A stretch of DNA of 63,602 nucleotides, from positions 1 to 63,602 of IMG/VR virus record IMGVR_UViG_3300034022_000282; one strand, written 5' to 3'. Each line of letters opens with the position of its first letter. The first letter of the stretch is position 1. Shown here piece after piece: positions 1-9,252 of this stretch. The notes under the pieces were generated by a model, which made no database searches, had not been told where the DNA came from, and worked only from the letters and a program-made list of their open reading frames with translations. A program made the translations under genes and the position numbers. This stretch comes from a virus.

Positions 1-529
1 AGGTGCTTCAATTACTAGTTTAAATATTGCTTTTGTTGCTACTGTAGGTAGTTCTAATTGTGGTATTCGTGTAACTGAATATGGTAACACATTTAATGGT
101 TCAAATGTATTAGAGCCAATGCCTAACAAAATTATGAATGTTAGTTGCAGTTCTAATTTGTCAGGAACTCCTGTTCAAAATAACCAAATTGTAGCTAAAG
201 ATTACACGTCTTCTATAGGTAATCCTGTATCATTTACTTACACTGAAGGTAATGGTACTTATCCACAGATCTTTAAAAAGGAATTAACTGCTGCTGGTTA
301 CGGAGGATTTATCAACCGTATATTCTTGCCAGATAATTTCCCTCTTTATTCTGTAAGTGGTGCTACTTATGATACTATTGGTTTACAATATGGTACTAGT
401 GTTACTGATTACACTGCTCAAGGTTACAAAGCAGGTGAAACTTTAGACGCAATTATTGCTGTTCCTTTTTCTTCTGTAGGAAATCAATTTGCTACTTTAG
501 CAACAATTTTATCTAGTCCAAACTGGTAA
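1..529 (+). CDS. Virion structural protein, 5'-truncated
   Basis: The reading frame is open from base 2, so the true start lies upstream of the window. The visible 175 residues are rich in Gly, Ser, Thr, Asn and beta-strand formers and end in SSPNW, as in phage capsid or capsid-decoration proteins. It ends just ahead of a strong intrinsic terminator, so it is the last gene of an upstream transcription unit. In crAss-like genomes the capsid genes precede the appendage genes, which fits a head-related role, but I cannot name the family. Function is inferred from position and composition only. Confidence 0.6.
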   Translation, partial: GASITSLNIAFVATVGSSNCGIRVTEYGNTFNGSNVLEPMPNKIMNVSCSSNLSGTPVQNNQIVAKDYTSSIGNPVSFTYTEGNGTYPQIFKKELTAAGYGGFINRIFLPDNFPLYSVSGATYDTIGLQYGTSVTDYTAQGYKAGETLDAIIAVPFSSVGNQFATLATILSSPNW

Positions 530-551
530 TAATTAATCTAATTAATAAATT

Positions 552-580
552 AAAGGGTAAGAGAAATCTTACCCTTTTTT
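552..580 (+). terminator. Intrinsic terminator with GAAA tetraloop
   Basis: A perfect 11-bp stem (552-562 with 567-577) closes a GAAA loop (563-566) and runs into a T tract through 580. It separates the truncated virion gene from the promoter at 598. The design matches the terminator at 23,714. Confidence 0.93.
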
Positions 581-597
581 GTTTTATAATTAAATCG

Positions 598-605
598 TAT
601 ATTTG
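598..605 (+). promoter_or_regulatory. Bacteroidota-type -7 box TATATTTG
   Basis: TATATTTG fits the TAnnTTTG -7 consensus of Bacteroidota primary sigma factor promoters. It lies directly after a terminator, and its G is only 4 nt before the ATG at 610, so the mRNA would be leaderless or nearly so. No convincing TTTG -33 element at the usual 19-21 bp spacing was seen. It shares CGTATATTTG with the site at 23,758. Confidence 0.75.
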
Positions 606-609
606 AAAC

Positions 610-1278
610 ATGAACACAATATTTGGTAACTTTATTGAAAAGACACTTCCTAATCTTAGGGATGCACTTATAAAATTAGTTGTAGGTACTAATGAAACTA
701 CAATGAATCTAGAAGATTTTAAAACTTTAATGGCACCTGAACCAAATTATAAAGTGTATACTGCATTAGTAACACAGAGTGGTGGGGATGAACCTTTAGA
801 AATAAATGGAGATGAAGCAATACCGTTAACTATTGGTGTTACTTATGAGATTATTGATAACTCTCCTAATTTGGCAGATTTTACTAATGTTGGTGCTCCA
901 AACAATAATATAGGAACAAAATTTGTTGCTACAGGAACAACACCTGCAAGTTGGGGTAATATTGATGAAGGATGGGCTGTACTTGGTTACAACCTAGGTG
1001 CTCCAACAGTAACAGTATTAGAAAATACAATTGGTAATATTTGGTTTACGTATGGTAATGTTGGTGAATATTATATTTATTCTAATGATTTATTTACACA
1101 AGATAAAATGTACTTATCTATTATTCCATTAGTTAATTTTGATTCTGGGGCAAATGTTCCAGCGTTTTTATTTAATCGACAAGATATTAATGAATTATTA
1201 CTTACAACATCAAATGCAGGAGATAATCAAAATTATCAATTATCTAGCACTCCAATAGAAATAAGAGTATACAACTAA
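610..1278 (+). CDS. Tail fibre / appendage protein
   Basis: This 222-residue protein has a modular, beta-rich sequence of the type common in tail-appendage proteins of Bacteroidota phages. A segment around residues 47-60 (YKVYTALVTQSGG) is followed by a Gly/Asn/Thr-rich domain and a C-terminal half beginning near VLENTIGNIWFTYG. The motif resemblance is from memory of such fibre proteins, not from a search. It is the first gene after the promoter at 598 and is followed 4 nt later by the next virion gene. No enzymatic motif is visible. It probably forms part of a head or tail fibre. Confidence 0.55.
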   Translation: MNTIFGNFIEKTLPNLRDALIKLVVGTNETTMNLEDFKTLMAPEPNYKVYTALVTQSGGDEPLEINGDEAIPLTIGVTYEIIDNSPNLADFTNVGAPNNNIGTKFVATGTTPASWGNIDEGWAVLGYNLGAPTVTVLENTIGNIWFTYGNVGEYYIYSNDLFTQDKMYLSIIPLVNFDSGANVPAFLFNRQDINELLLTTSNAGDNQNYQLSSTPIEIRVYN

Positions 1279-1282
1279 TCTA

Positions 1283-2098
1283 ATGGCATTAATATCTAAA
1301 CATAAATCAGTTCCAAATCAATCAACCCAGTATTTAACCTTAACGGAAACTACTGGTGTATTTGGTACTTTAAACCCCGGAGGTTACGGTGCAGGTCAAA
1401 CTCCTGCAGGTCTAAGAGAAATAGGAGATATTTTAACTTCTAATTATAGTATATTAAATTATAATGGTACTTTAACTTATACTGGTTCTACTACACCTGT
1501 AATTACAGAAGAGTTATATTCTACAAATTATAATAATACTAATGCTCAATTAATAGCTGGTGGTACAACACAATCTTTTGATTTAGCTACTTTAATAGGT
1601 GTTAATTATGTAGATGCTGTTTACAAATCAATTTATTATAATTGGTTTAATGGAACAAATATTATTAATCAAGGAGATGCTCCTAATATTTTAGTTGTAC
1701 CTAATTATAATGAATTTACAAATGCTAAATATATTAAAATAGATATTACAGGTTTAGGTGATTTTGAAATTTACGAAGTATTACAAGTTAATACAAATAA
1801 TACTATTGTAATAAATAGTAATACAGCATTTGATAGTGACCATGCATATCAAGTAGGTTATGAATCAACAGCTTACTTTGCTAACACATATAACATTAAC
1901 AAGTGTTTACATTTTAAAATATCTCAATTATCTCTATCAACTTGTAGTTGTAAAACAAAATCTACTGAAAAATTATATGAGGCTGTAATGATGTACATGT
2001 CAATACAACCTAATATGGATTTAGGTAAATACACTAAAGCTCAAGAAATTATTCAAGCCTTAACTATATACTGCAATGGTGGAGAATGTAATTGTTAA
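1283..2098 (+). CDS. Virion appendage protein with Cys-rich C-terminus
   Basis: A 271-residue protein with a beta-rich N-terminal two thirds and a helical C-terminal part. The helical part starts near STCSCKTKSTEKLY and ends with CNGGECNC, so it has two clusters of closely spaced cysteines. The helical segment with paired Cys recurs in structural loci of Bacteroidota phages. Its 3' end overlaps the next gene by 23 bp, indicating translational coupling. A metal site or an interface with the two following Cys-bearing proteins is possible. No function can be assigned beyond virion appendage. Confidence 0.5.
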   Translation: MALISKHKSVPNQSTQYLTLTETTGVFGTLNPGGYGAGQTPAGLREIGDILTSNYSILNYNGTLTYTGSTTPVITEELYSTNYNNTNAQLIAGGTTQSFDLATLIGVNYVDAVYKSIYYNWFNGTNIINQGDAPNILVVPNYNEFTNAKYIKIDITGLGDFEIYEVLQVNTNNTIVINSNTAFDSDHAYQVGYESTAYFANTYNINKCLHFKISQLSLSTCSCKTKSTEKLYEAVMMYMSIQPNMDLGKYTKAQEIIQALTIYCNGGECNC

Positions 2099-2339
2099 TT
2101 ATAACCAAACTCAGATAGACGATATTATATGTGAATTAAATGGCTTGTACACAGACTTAACTGGAGTATTAGCTAAACAATGGTTATATTCTGTACCTTG
2201 TATTGATATGTGTTTACTTAAAGAAGTATTTCTTTTAAGATGGGCTATTGATGGACAATTAGATACAAATCTTCTTTCAACAGAAGAATTAAATTATATA
2301 GTAGATAGAATAAATAATATAGCAAACTGCTCATGTTAG
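2076..2339 (+). CDS. Small Cys-containing structural-locus protein
   Basis: An 87-residue, mostly helical protein with four cysteines: two in the middle (PCIDMC) and a C-terminal CSC. It overlaps both neighbours, by 23 bp upstream and 7 bp downstream, so it is tightly coupled to the fibre genes. ATG 2076 was chosen because no later in-frame ATG keeps the N-terminal helix. It ends at TAG, which shows that TAG is a stop in this genome. It may be an adaptor between the appendage protein before it and the fibre after it. The family was not recognised. Confidence 0.55.
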   Translation: MVENVIVNYNQTQIDDIICELNGLYTDLTGVLAKQWLYSVPCIDMCLLKEVFLLRWAIDGQLDTNLLSTEELNYIVDRINNIANCSC

Positions 2340-4540
2340 AATTTAATTCAACAAATGATAATGATTGTGGATGTGACCCCGGATCCTTAAATGGTTTTAC
2401 AGATCCGTCATGTCCTGCACCTTCAGTAGTAACTTGGAATAGTATTCAAGGTAAACCTTCATGTTTTACTCCTTGTGCTCATACCCATGTTCCTGGAGAC
2501 ATTATTGGATTAGAAGCTTATATTCAAAGTGTTGAATTTATTAGTAATATAGCTACAACAAATTCTATACAATTAACAGCACCTTCAGGATTTTTAAATG
2601 CTAATTTAAGATTATCAGCAAACACAGGAGTAGGTTATAAAGTACCTTTGTCAATTTTATCTGATGGATTAATTGGACAAATACCTTATGCTTCTGGATC
2701 AAATGCTGGTATACTTAGTGCTGCAGATTGGATTAATTTTAATAACAAGTTTAACACACCTAGTGGTACAATATCACAATATGTAAGAGGAGATGGTAGT
2801 TTAGGTACATTCCCTGCATTTGGTACATTATCTTCAGTAGGTATAACAATGCCGGCTGCTTTTGGTGTAGTAAATAGCCCATTAACAAGTAATGGTACTA
2901 TTGTAGTAAATGCATTAGGTACATCTGCTCAATACATTAGAGGTGACGGAACTTTAGCTGTTTTTCCTACTAGTAGTGGGTCTGTTACATCTGTTGGATT
3001 ATCAATGCCAGCAGCTTTTACAGTTACTAACTCTCCCGTAATAAGTTCCGGAATATTAACCGTTACTGCAGCAGGAACTGCATCTCAGTATATAAGAGGT
3101 GACGGTACACTTGCAACATTACCTACTGGTGGTGGAGAAGGAGGATCTTCTATTTATTATTATTTAAATGGTAGTGTTACTGCTTCTGTAGCAGGATATA
3201 AACAAATGGATTTTGATCCTGTTTTAGGATTAGGTACTGATTTTCCTTTATTAGGAAATGGGTTAATTGCTCAGTTTTTAACTGATGTTGCAAATCCAAA
3301 TAGATTAGAAATACCGGGTGGTGCTTGGAATATAGAAACGTGGTTTAGTATGTCATCTTCTGGAGGTGCTACTAAATTTTATGTAGAACTTTTAAAATAT
3401 AACGGTACTACATTTACTACTATTGCAGATAGTTCGGCTGTTCCAGAAACTATTACAGGTGGTACAAGTATTGATTTGTATTTAACGTCATTAGCAGTAC
3501 CAACAACTACGTTATTAGCTACAGATAGATTAGCTATTAGAGTTTATATAGTAGATAATTCAGGAGGTAGAACTGCAACATTACATACAGAAAATAGTCA
3601 TTTGTGTCAAATTATTACAACTTTTGCTGGTGGTATATCTGCATTAAATGGTTTAACAGATAATACACAATATTTTGCTTTAGGATCAACAGGTACTTCA
3701 TATAGTATTGTTTCATCTGGAAATACTCATACTTTTAACACACCTTCATTTACAATAGGTAGTGTTCCTTTCGGAAACGGTACTGGATTAACTGAAAATA
3801 ATACTAAATTCTTTTGGGATAATACTTTATTTAAATTAAAACTTACAGATAGTAAATTAGAATTTTTAGATACAGATGCAATAGCTGGTTCTGCTTTATT
3901 AGAATATAAACTGCAAAATACTATAATGCCAATGTTAGTTTGTGAACAAACTGATACTGATGGTGACGCTGCAATGTATTTTAAACTTAAAGCATTTAAT
4001 AATGCAGGTACTGCTGAATCAGGACAATCGTTAGGTTATTTATTTGGTATTATAGATGGTGTAGATACTTCAATTGGTCAAGTAGGATTAAGTTGGAATA
4101 CACCTAGAGCTAGTACAGGAGCTAACAGATTAACATTATCAAACACATACGATTCTACAGGTACAATTGTAATACAAGCTACAGCTTATACTCAAGTAGA
4201 TGGGTTAGCAATTACTAAAGCCGCTACTAATACTTTTACTACAGGTACTGTATTTTTTTCAATTACCTACCCTTTTAATGTTATGAGATTTAATTATGGG
4301 GGTACATCTGGAACACATAGTATAAAATTACCTTACAATTTTGATTTGCCTATACCTGATGGTTATATTGCTATAATAAAAGCTATTAATGCTAAAGGCA
4401 CTGCTCCAGATGTAGTTATGGTTGTTGAACCTATGGGTGGTGACACTTTAGAACCTTTTACATTTACAGCTGATTATCAAAGTGTTACGTATAGATATAA
4501 TTTATCTAGTACTCGTTGGGACATAATAGCAAAAGTTTAA
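2333..4540 (+). CDS. Tail fibre with HxH collar motif and RGDG repeats
   Basis: A 735-residue fibre protein. The N-terminus (about residues 10-60) is Cys-rich (CGC near residue 12) and has the tail-fibre signature W-N-S-I-Q-G-K-P followed by a His-Thr-His element, as in metal-binding fibre shafts. Residues about 145-265 hold three copies of a roughly 50-residue repeat centred on QYIRGDGTL and separated by SVGLSMPAAF-like strands. A long Gly/Thr/Ser-rich beta region follows, and the C-terminus (ending RWDIIAKV) probably forms the tip. It presumably trimerises and binds a host surface glycan or protein; the receptor is unknown. It closes the first appendage unit before the promoter at 4542. Confidence 0.75.
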   Translation: MLEFNSTNDNDCGCDPGSLNGFTDPSCPAPSVVTWNSIQGKPSCFTPCAHTHVPGDIIGLEAYIQSVEFISNIATTNSIQLTAPSGFLNANLRLSANTGVGYKVPLSILSDGLIGQIPYASGSNAGILSAADWINFNNKFNTPSGTISQYVRGDGSLGTFPAFGTLSSVGITMPAAFGVVNSPLTSNGTIVVNALGTSAQYIRGDGTLAVFPTSSGSVTSVGLSMPAAFTVTNSPVISSGILTVTAAGTASQYIRGDGTLATLPTGGGEGGSSIYYYLNGSVTASVAGYKQMDFDPVLGLGTDFPLLGNGLIAQFLTDVANPNRLEIPGGAWNIETWFSMSSSGGATKFYVELLKYNGTTFTTIADSSAVPETITGGTSIDLYLTSLAVPTTTLLATDRLAIRVYIVDNSGGRTATLHTENSHLCQIITTFAGGISALNGLTDNTQYFALGSTGTSYSIVSSGNTHTFNTPSFTIGSVPFGNGTGLTENNTKFFWDNTLFKLKLTDSKLEFLDTDAIAGSALLEYKLQNTIMPMLVCEQTDTDGDAAMYFKLKAFNNAGTAESGQSLGYLFGIIDGVDTSIGQVGLSWNTPRASTGANRLTLSNTYDSTGTIVIQATAYTQVDGLAITKAATNTFTTGTVFFSITYPFNVMRFNYGGTSGTHSIKLPYNFDLPIPDGYIAIIKAINAKGTAPDVVMVVEPMGGDTLEPFTFTADYQSVTYRYNLSSTRWDIIAKV
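2770..3135 (+). repeat. Three in-frame fibre repeats (RGDG)
   Basis: Within the fibre gene, three units of about 150 bp encode G-T-x-S/A-Q-Y-V/I-R-G-D-G followed by a short strand and a Met-Pro-Ala-Ala-Phe element. Divergence between copies is clear at nucleotide level, so this is an old amino-acid repeat and not a recent duplication. Confidence 0.7.
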
Positions 4541-4541
4541 T

Positions 4542-4549
4542 TATATTTG
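4542..4549 (+). promoter_or_regulatory. TATATTTG -7 box
   Basis: TATATTTGTAATAA lies in the 27-bp gap between the fibre gene and the next gene, 18 nt ahead of ATG 4568. It matches the TAnnTTTG consensus and shares the downstream TAA with the sites at 13,290 and 23,758. No obvious terminator precedes it, so it would boost an ongoing transcript. Confidence 0.55.
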
Positions 4550-4567
4550 TAATAAATAAATAATAAA

Positions 4568-4882
4568 ATGGGATTAACTAATTTAGAAGCTTTAATAACC
4601 TCGTTAGTTGGGTTTTATACTCGTAGAGGATATAACGGTAGTGTAGGAACACTTGAAACTTTTACTCCATTATCTGAAACATCAGTACCTGCACAATTAG
4701 TATATATTTCTAATACAATAGGTCAAACACTATTGGTATCAACTGATGCTGGTGCAACTTACTTAGCATTACCTGATGGTGCCGTATTTCCTTTTAACAA
4801 TATTGCAGATTTAAGTGCTGTTTGGGTTAAAGCAGCAGATGACACTATAGATTTAGTTGTAACTTACAGATACGAAATTTAA
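4568..4882 (+). CDS. Small appendage protein
   Basis: A 104-residue beta-rich protein with an N-terminal helix (LEALITSLVGFYTRRGY), no Cys and no membrane segment. It starts after an A-rich TAATAAAATG leader typical of Bacteroidota. Its stop overlaps the next start (TAATG), so it is translationally coupled to the 717-residue tail protein. It could be a connector or chaperone for that protein. The family was not recognised. Confidence 0.5.
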   Translation: MGLTNLEALITSLVGFYTRRGYNGSVGTLETFTPLSETSVPAQLVYISNTIGQTLLVSTDAGATYLALPDGAVFPFNNIADLSAVWVKAADDTIDLVVTYRYEI

Positions 4883-7035
4883 TGATTCAAATCATTATAA
4901 AATATGGTAGACCTATAGTATTAGCCATTAAAAAATCTGGTAGTACTCCTCCTCCTATCCTATCTTGGATATGGGGAACTATTACAGGTACTAATTGGGG
5001 TACTTCTACTCCTGGTAAACTTTGGGGTGTACCTGAATCTACAACAGCTCCTGCTAATTTAACTGCACCAACAATAACAGGTGCTGCAATAGTTGGCCAA
5101 ACATTAACTATTAATGGTGGTACTTGGAGTGCTGTTCCTTATATTTTAAAATACGATATATACAGAGGTGCTACCTTATTAACATCATTAGCTACTTCAA
5201 ATAGTAGTATTAGTTATACGGTATTACAATCTGATGTGGGTGGTAGTATAAGTTGTGTAGTGTCTGCAATAAATAGTGCAGGTACAGCAGTTGCTCCTAC
5301 AAGTAATACTGTAACAATAATAGATACTATTATCCAGAAAAGTGGTAGTGCTAGTGCAGCAGCTTACGACATAAACATGGTGTTGAACTCAAGCTATGCA
5401 AACTACTCAACTCAAATAGTACGAGTAAGACGTAGCGGAGATAATGCAGAAGCTAACTATGGTGTAGCTTCAAATGGTTATGTTGATTGGAGTGCAATTA
5501 CAACATGGGTAAATGCAGGTGGTGGTACACAAAATGGATTTGTAGTTACTATCTACGACCAATCAGGTAATGGTAGAAATTTTACACAAAGTACACAATC
5601 AGCACAAATGCAGATTATTGCAAGTGGTGTATTATTAACAGACACAGGTGCAGGTAGTGGAGCAGTTCCACGGGCAGCAATGAGATCAACAGGCACACAA
5701 TTCTATGAAGTTGCCGCAAGTACAGCAATGTTTAATTTCTTGCACAATGGAGGAGATGGATGGATTACAAGTGTTCAAAGATGTGGAAATGTTGCAGACC
5801 CTGCGGCATTCTACGGGATAGTTGGTAACTTTGGTGGCTCAGGTGCAAATACAGGCTTTGCTGTTGGTTTTGCAGATAATAGTCCCAATAATAATGCAAC
5901 ATACCAAGCTATTTGGAAAGGCTCAAATCCACAGCCAGCAGCAACATTAGTAAGTAATGTAATGACTGCAAATCAAATAGCAATTCTTAATTTTCAATTT
6001 GATGCTGATAATGCAACATTAGCTAATAGAGCAATTAATTGGGTTAACAATAGTACAGCAAATGCAAATAACACTCTTAATGGAACTCCTGTTACATCTA
6101 ATGCAACATTTAATTTACAGTGGGGTTCTAATGGAGCTGGTGGTTTTGGAATTGTTGGAAGTTTACAACGTTTAATTATTTGGAATGCAAACTTATCAAC
6201 TCAAAGAACAACATTAACAGATTTAACTAATAGTTACTATGGTATTTACACACCTGTAATTGTAAGTGACCCTAATGCTCAAGCATTTGTTGATGCTGCA
6301 AGTATAACAAGTCAACCACAAGCAGATGCTGTTAATACCTTAGTAATAGGCATGAAAGCACAAGGGTTGTGGACTAAAACGCCAGCAGTTTACCCTATGG
6401 TGGGTGGTACAGAATATTCACATAAGTTTAATCTTAAAGACCCTCGTGATTTAGATGCAGCATTTAGATTGGCATTTAGTGGAACTTGGATACATTCAAG
6501 TACGGGAGCAACGCCTAATGGTACTAATGCGTTTGCTGATACATTCTTAGTTTGTTCTACAGAATTTAACACTACAACATTTAACCATTTTAGCTATTAT
6601 TCAAGAAGTAATACGGCTAAAGCAGCTGAATATGTTATGGGGTCATTTGATGGTGTTGGGAATACTGGTATGATAATTAGACGTGACAACAATTCAAGTT
6701 TAATGATAGCCGATTACCCGTCTTCTACAACATTTAGAGCAGCAACTGGTTCGGTTACAGATTCACGAGGTTTTTTCTTAGGTAGTCAAACTGGGGCAAA
6801 TATAAAAATGTTTAAAAATAACATTTTACTTGCTAGTAATACAGGAGCTACATTAAATTCAGCTCAATCAACCAGAAGTGTTTATATTGGGGCATTAAAT
6901 AGTACACCTGCAAGTTTTTATACTGATAAAGAATGTGCATTTGCTTCAATAGGTCAAGGATTATCAGACGCAGAAGTTACTTCACTAAATACATTAGTTC
7001 AAGCTTTCCAAACAAGTTTAGGCCGTAACGTATAA
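4882..7035 (+). CDS. Tail spike/fibre with Ig-like, AbfB-like and lectin-like domains
   Basis: A 717-residue protein with three visible parts. Residues about 55-145 form an Ig-like fold repeat of the GAAIVGQTLTINGGTW type ending in NSAGTAV...SNTVTI. Residues about 155-460 resemble the beta-sandwich domain related to arabinofuranosidase B that occurs in phage tail proteins, with RVRRSGDNAEANYG, an NGYVDW strand and the hallmark YDQSGNGRNFTQ. Residues about 480-717 look like a second concanavalin-A-like sandwich. These domains usually bind, and sometimes cut, polysaccharide, so a role as receptor-binding protein or depolymerase acting on the host surface is inferred. Catalytic residues cannot be confirmed by eye. 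Confidence 0.68.
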   Translation: MIQIIIKYGRPIVLAIKKSGSTPPPILSWIWGTITGTNWGTSTPGKLWGVPESTTAPANLTAPTITGAAIVGQTLTINGGTWSAVPYILKYDIYRGATLLTSLATSNSSISYTVLQSDVGGSISCVVSAINSAGTAVAPTSNTVTIIDTIIQKSGSASAAAYDINMVLNSSYANYSTQIVRVRRSGDNAEANYGVASNGYVDWSAITTWVNAGGGTQNGFVVTIYDQSGNGRNFTQSTQSAQMQIIASGVLLTDTGAGSGAVPRAAMRSTGTQFYEVAASTAMFNFLHNGGDGWITSVQRCGNVADPAAFYGIVGNFGGSGANTGFAVGFADNSPNNNATYQAIWKGSNPQPAATLVSNVMTANQIAILNFQFDADNATLANRAINWVNNSTANANNTLNGTPVTSNATFNLQWGSNGAGGFGIVGSLQRLIIWNANLSTQRTTLTDLTNSYYGIYTPVIVSDPNAQAFVDAASITSQPQADAVNTLVIGMKAQGLWTKTPAVYPMVGGTEYSHKFNLKDPRDLDAAFRLAFSGTWIHSSTGATPNGTNAFADTFLVCSTEFNTTTFNHFSYYSRSNTAKAAEYVMGSFDGVGNTGMIIRRDNNSSLMIADYPSSTTFRAATGSVTDSRGFFLGSQTGANIKMFKNNILLASNTGATLNSAQSTRSVYIGALNSTPASFYTDKECAFASIGQGLSDAEVTSLNTLVQAFQTSLGRNV

Positions 7036-7061
7036 AATATAAAATAAAAAATTAAAATAAA

Positions 7062-8930
7062 ATGGCAAGTATATTCAACCAAGACATAGGTTTAAACTAT
7101 AAAGGAATTATAACTTTAGGTAGCACTATAAACCAAAACCTATCAGGTACATTACAATATTTAACTGATGGTGATGGCAATAACTTGCCTTTACAAGTAA
7201 GTACTACGGGATTACAATTTAATGCTATTGAAACCATTTACAGAAATGCGGCTGGTACAAACATAGCAATGAATGTATGGGGTAACTTAGGTAGAGTTGC
7301 AATAGGTGGATTAACTACAAACTATACTCCTTCTGCTCCATTACAAGTACGTGGAGATGCACTTAGCCCAATAGCACGTTTTGAAGATAATGCAGGTACT
7401 TTAGCTTTACAAGTTCAGCATTCTATAAATGGTATAGGTTTATTAACATCAGGTAGTTGGGTTGGCTATAATAGCTCAACAACACAATTAGTAGGAATAC
7501 AAGGTGGGTATTATTATATACTTAATTCTACAAGTAGATTTCAAATAAATTTAGCTACTAACGAAACTAGAAATTTAGGTAATTTATTTGTAGGTAGTGT
7601 AGCTGTAACGTCAACCGCAAGATTACATGTACGTGGAGATGGAACTAACCCTTACGTAAGATTAGAAACTCCTGCTGGAGCTTCCGTTTATGAATTTAAT
7701 GTTATACAATTTGATATTGGAGCAGCTTCTACAAATATGAATGTAAACTTTAGAAGTAACAGCAGTACGTTTACTTCTACTCAAATGGCTTCTACATTTG
7801 AAGGGTTTAGATTTAATTTTGGTACAACTGCTTTTTCATCTAATGGAAGTTGGAATAAAATATATTTTAATCAAACCTACACGTTAACAGGAGCTGTAAG
7901 TAGTAACATTAATGAAATAAATTTAGTTTCAACATTTAATGCAAACGCTAATACAGGTGTATTTAATGGAGTAAATGTTAGACCAACTATTAACCAAACA
8001 GGTGGAGCTAATGGTATCACAAGAGGACTTTACGTAGCTCCTACACTTACAGCAGCTGCTGATTTTAGAGCTTATGATTCAGATATTACATTTGCAAATG
8101 CGTCAGGTAGTAATAAGCTTTCGTTATTTAATGCTAATTATACTATTAATAATACAGGAACTACAAGTGGTAGTATTGTTACAGGTATTAAACTTAATGC
8201 AACTGAAACGTCTATAACTGGTACTACTCACAACTTGATGGATTTACAGGTTGGTGGGCAATCAAGGCTTAGGTATACACCTACAGCTAATTCAGGGTTA
8301 CAAATAACAAGAACTGATAATGCTTATGTTTCCGTAACTTTAAATAATAATGGTATAACTGTACATCAAAACTTAGGTGTTACATCAAATTATTATGTTG
8401 CTACTGTTGGAAGTGTTCTTTATACAGTTAATAGTTGGACAATAGGTAGTAATGCAGTAAACTTTGCAAGATTACACGTTAGAGGTGATGGTACTAATCC
8501 AATAGCTAGGTTTGAAACCAGTGCTGGTGGGGCATCATATATTATTAACTCAACAGGTACTGCTCATACATTTACAGGTAGTGTTGACGTTTCTGATGTT
8601 GTAAACGTAGCTGCAACAAGAGGTTATTTCTGGACAAATAGAGGAGGTATAGCAACTTCTGGAGATGGTATTATTTTATTACGTAATAATAATAATACTG
8701 ATTTTAATAGACTTAATTTTGGAGGTAATACAAGTAGTTTCCCGTCATTAAAAAGAAATACAATTGCATTAGAAGCAAGATTAGCTGATGATAGTGATTT
8801 TACTTTTATACAAGGTAAATTAAGAACTGAAACTAATTTTACAAGTGAACCAGCTGTAATGGCTAGTGGTTACATAGTTCTTTATGATTTAGATGGTACA
8901 GCATATAAAGTTTTAGCAACAGCATTATAA
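7062..8930 (+). CDS. Tail fibre with VRGDG repeats
   Basis: A 622-residue fibre-like protein, Asn/Thr/Gly-rich and beta-rich throughout. Three separated elements share the pattern (L)xVRGD(G)xxPxARFE(T): near residues 95-110, 187-203 and 467-483. This pattern is common in fibre and adhesin stalks of Bacteroidota and their phages. The C-terminal 45 residues (from about RLADDSDFTFIQG to KVLATAL) look like a conserved fibre tip or attachment domain. The start is preceded by AAATAAAATG. The RGD tripeptide probably reflects a turn, not integrin binding. It likely contributes to host recognition. Confidence 0.65.
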   Translation: MASIFNQDIGLNYKGIITLGSTINQNLSGTLQYLTDGDGNNLPLQVSTTGLQFNAIETIYRNAAGTNIAMNVWGNLGRVAIGGLTTNYTPSAPLQVRGDALSPIARFEDNAGTLALQVQHSINGIGLLTSGSWVGYNSSTTQLVGIQGGYYYILNSTSRFQINLATNETRNLGNLFVGSVAVTSTARLHVRGDGTNPYVRLETPAGASVYEFNVIQFDIGAASTNMNVNFRSNSSTFTSTQMASTFEGFRFNFGTTAFSSNGSWNKIYFNQTYTLTGAVSSNINEINLVSTFNANANTGVFNGVNVRPTINQTGGANGITRGLYVAPTLTAAADFRAYDSDITFANASGSNKLSLFNANYTINNTGTTSGSIVTGIKLNATETSITGTTHNLMDLQVGGQSRLRYTPTANSGLQITRTDNAYVSVTLNNNGITVHQNLGVTSNYYVATVGSVLYTVNSWTIGSNAVNFARLHVRGDGTNPIARFETSAGGASYIINSTGTAHTFTGSVDVSDVVNVAATRGYFWTNRGGIATSGDGIILLRNNNNTDFNRLNFGGNTSSFPSLKRNTIALEARLADDSDFTFIQGKLRTETNFTSEPAVMASGYIVLYDLDGTAYKVLATAL

Positions 8931-8949
8931 TATTAATAATTAAAATAAA

Positions 8950-9240
8950 ATGATAATAATAAGTGAAAAATCGTTTGTAACTCTAAGTGAAGACTTACAA
9001 ACCCCTAAAAAAGTAAAACAAGGTGTAGTTAAATTTACAACACCTGCATTGGGTAAAGTTAGTGGCTGGTTAACATTAGAAGATGAATCAGGTGCTGAGG
9101 TAACTAATTGTTTAATAACAGAATACGATCAATCATATTTTGTTGGTGAAAAGTTAGATATTTTATTAACTTTGCATGTAGATTTTAAAGCAGTTTTAGA
9201 AGCTTTAAATCCAAGTTTAACAATTACAATTGAAATTTAA
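8950..9240 (+). CDS. Small beta-rich tail-locus protein
   Basis: A 96-residue protein without signal peptide or membrane segment, predicted to be mostly beta (KFTTPALGKVSGWLTLEDESG). It begins after an A-rich AAATAAAATG leader 19 nt behind the large fibre and ends shortly before a cluster of very small genes. It could be a fibre-associated subunit. I did not recognise the family. Confidence 0.45.
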   Translation: MIIISEKSFVTLSEDLQTPKKVKQGVVKFTTPALGKVSGWLTLEDESGAEVTNCLITEYDQSYFVGEKLDILLTLHVDFKAVLEALNPSLTITIEI

Positions 9241-9252
9241 TTAATAAATCAT

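Noticed and set aside
6390-6572. Minus-strand frame inside the tail spike gene
   Set aside because: Only 60 residues, antisense to a well-supported domain, no start context; a shadow.
2333-8930. Diversity-generating retroelement acting on fibre genes
   Set aside because: No reverse transcriptase or template repeat is present in the window, and the fibre repeats are diverged amino-acid repeats without adenine-specific variation.
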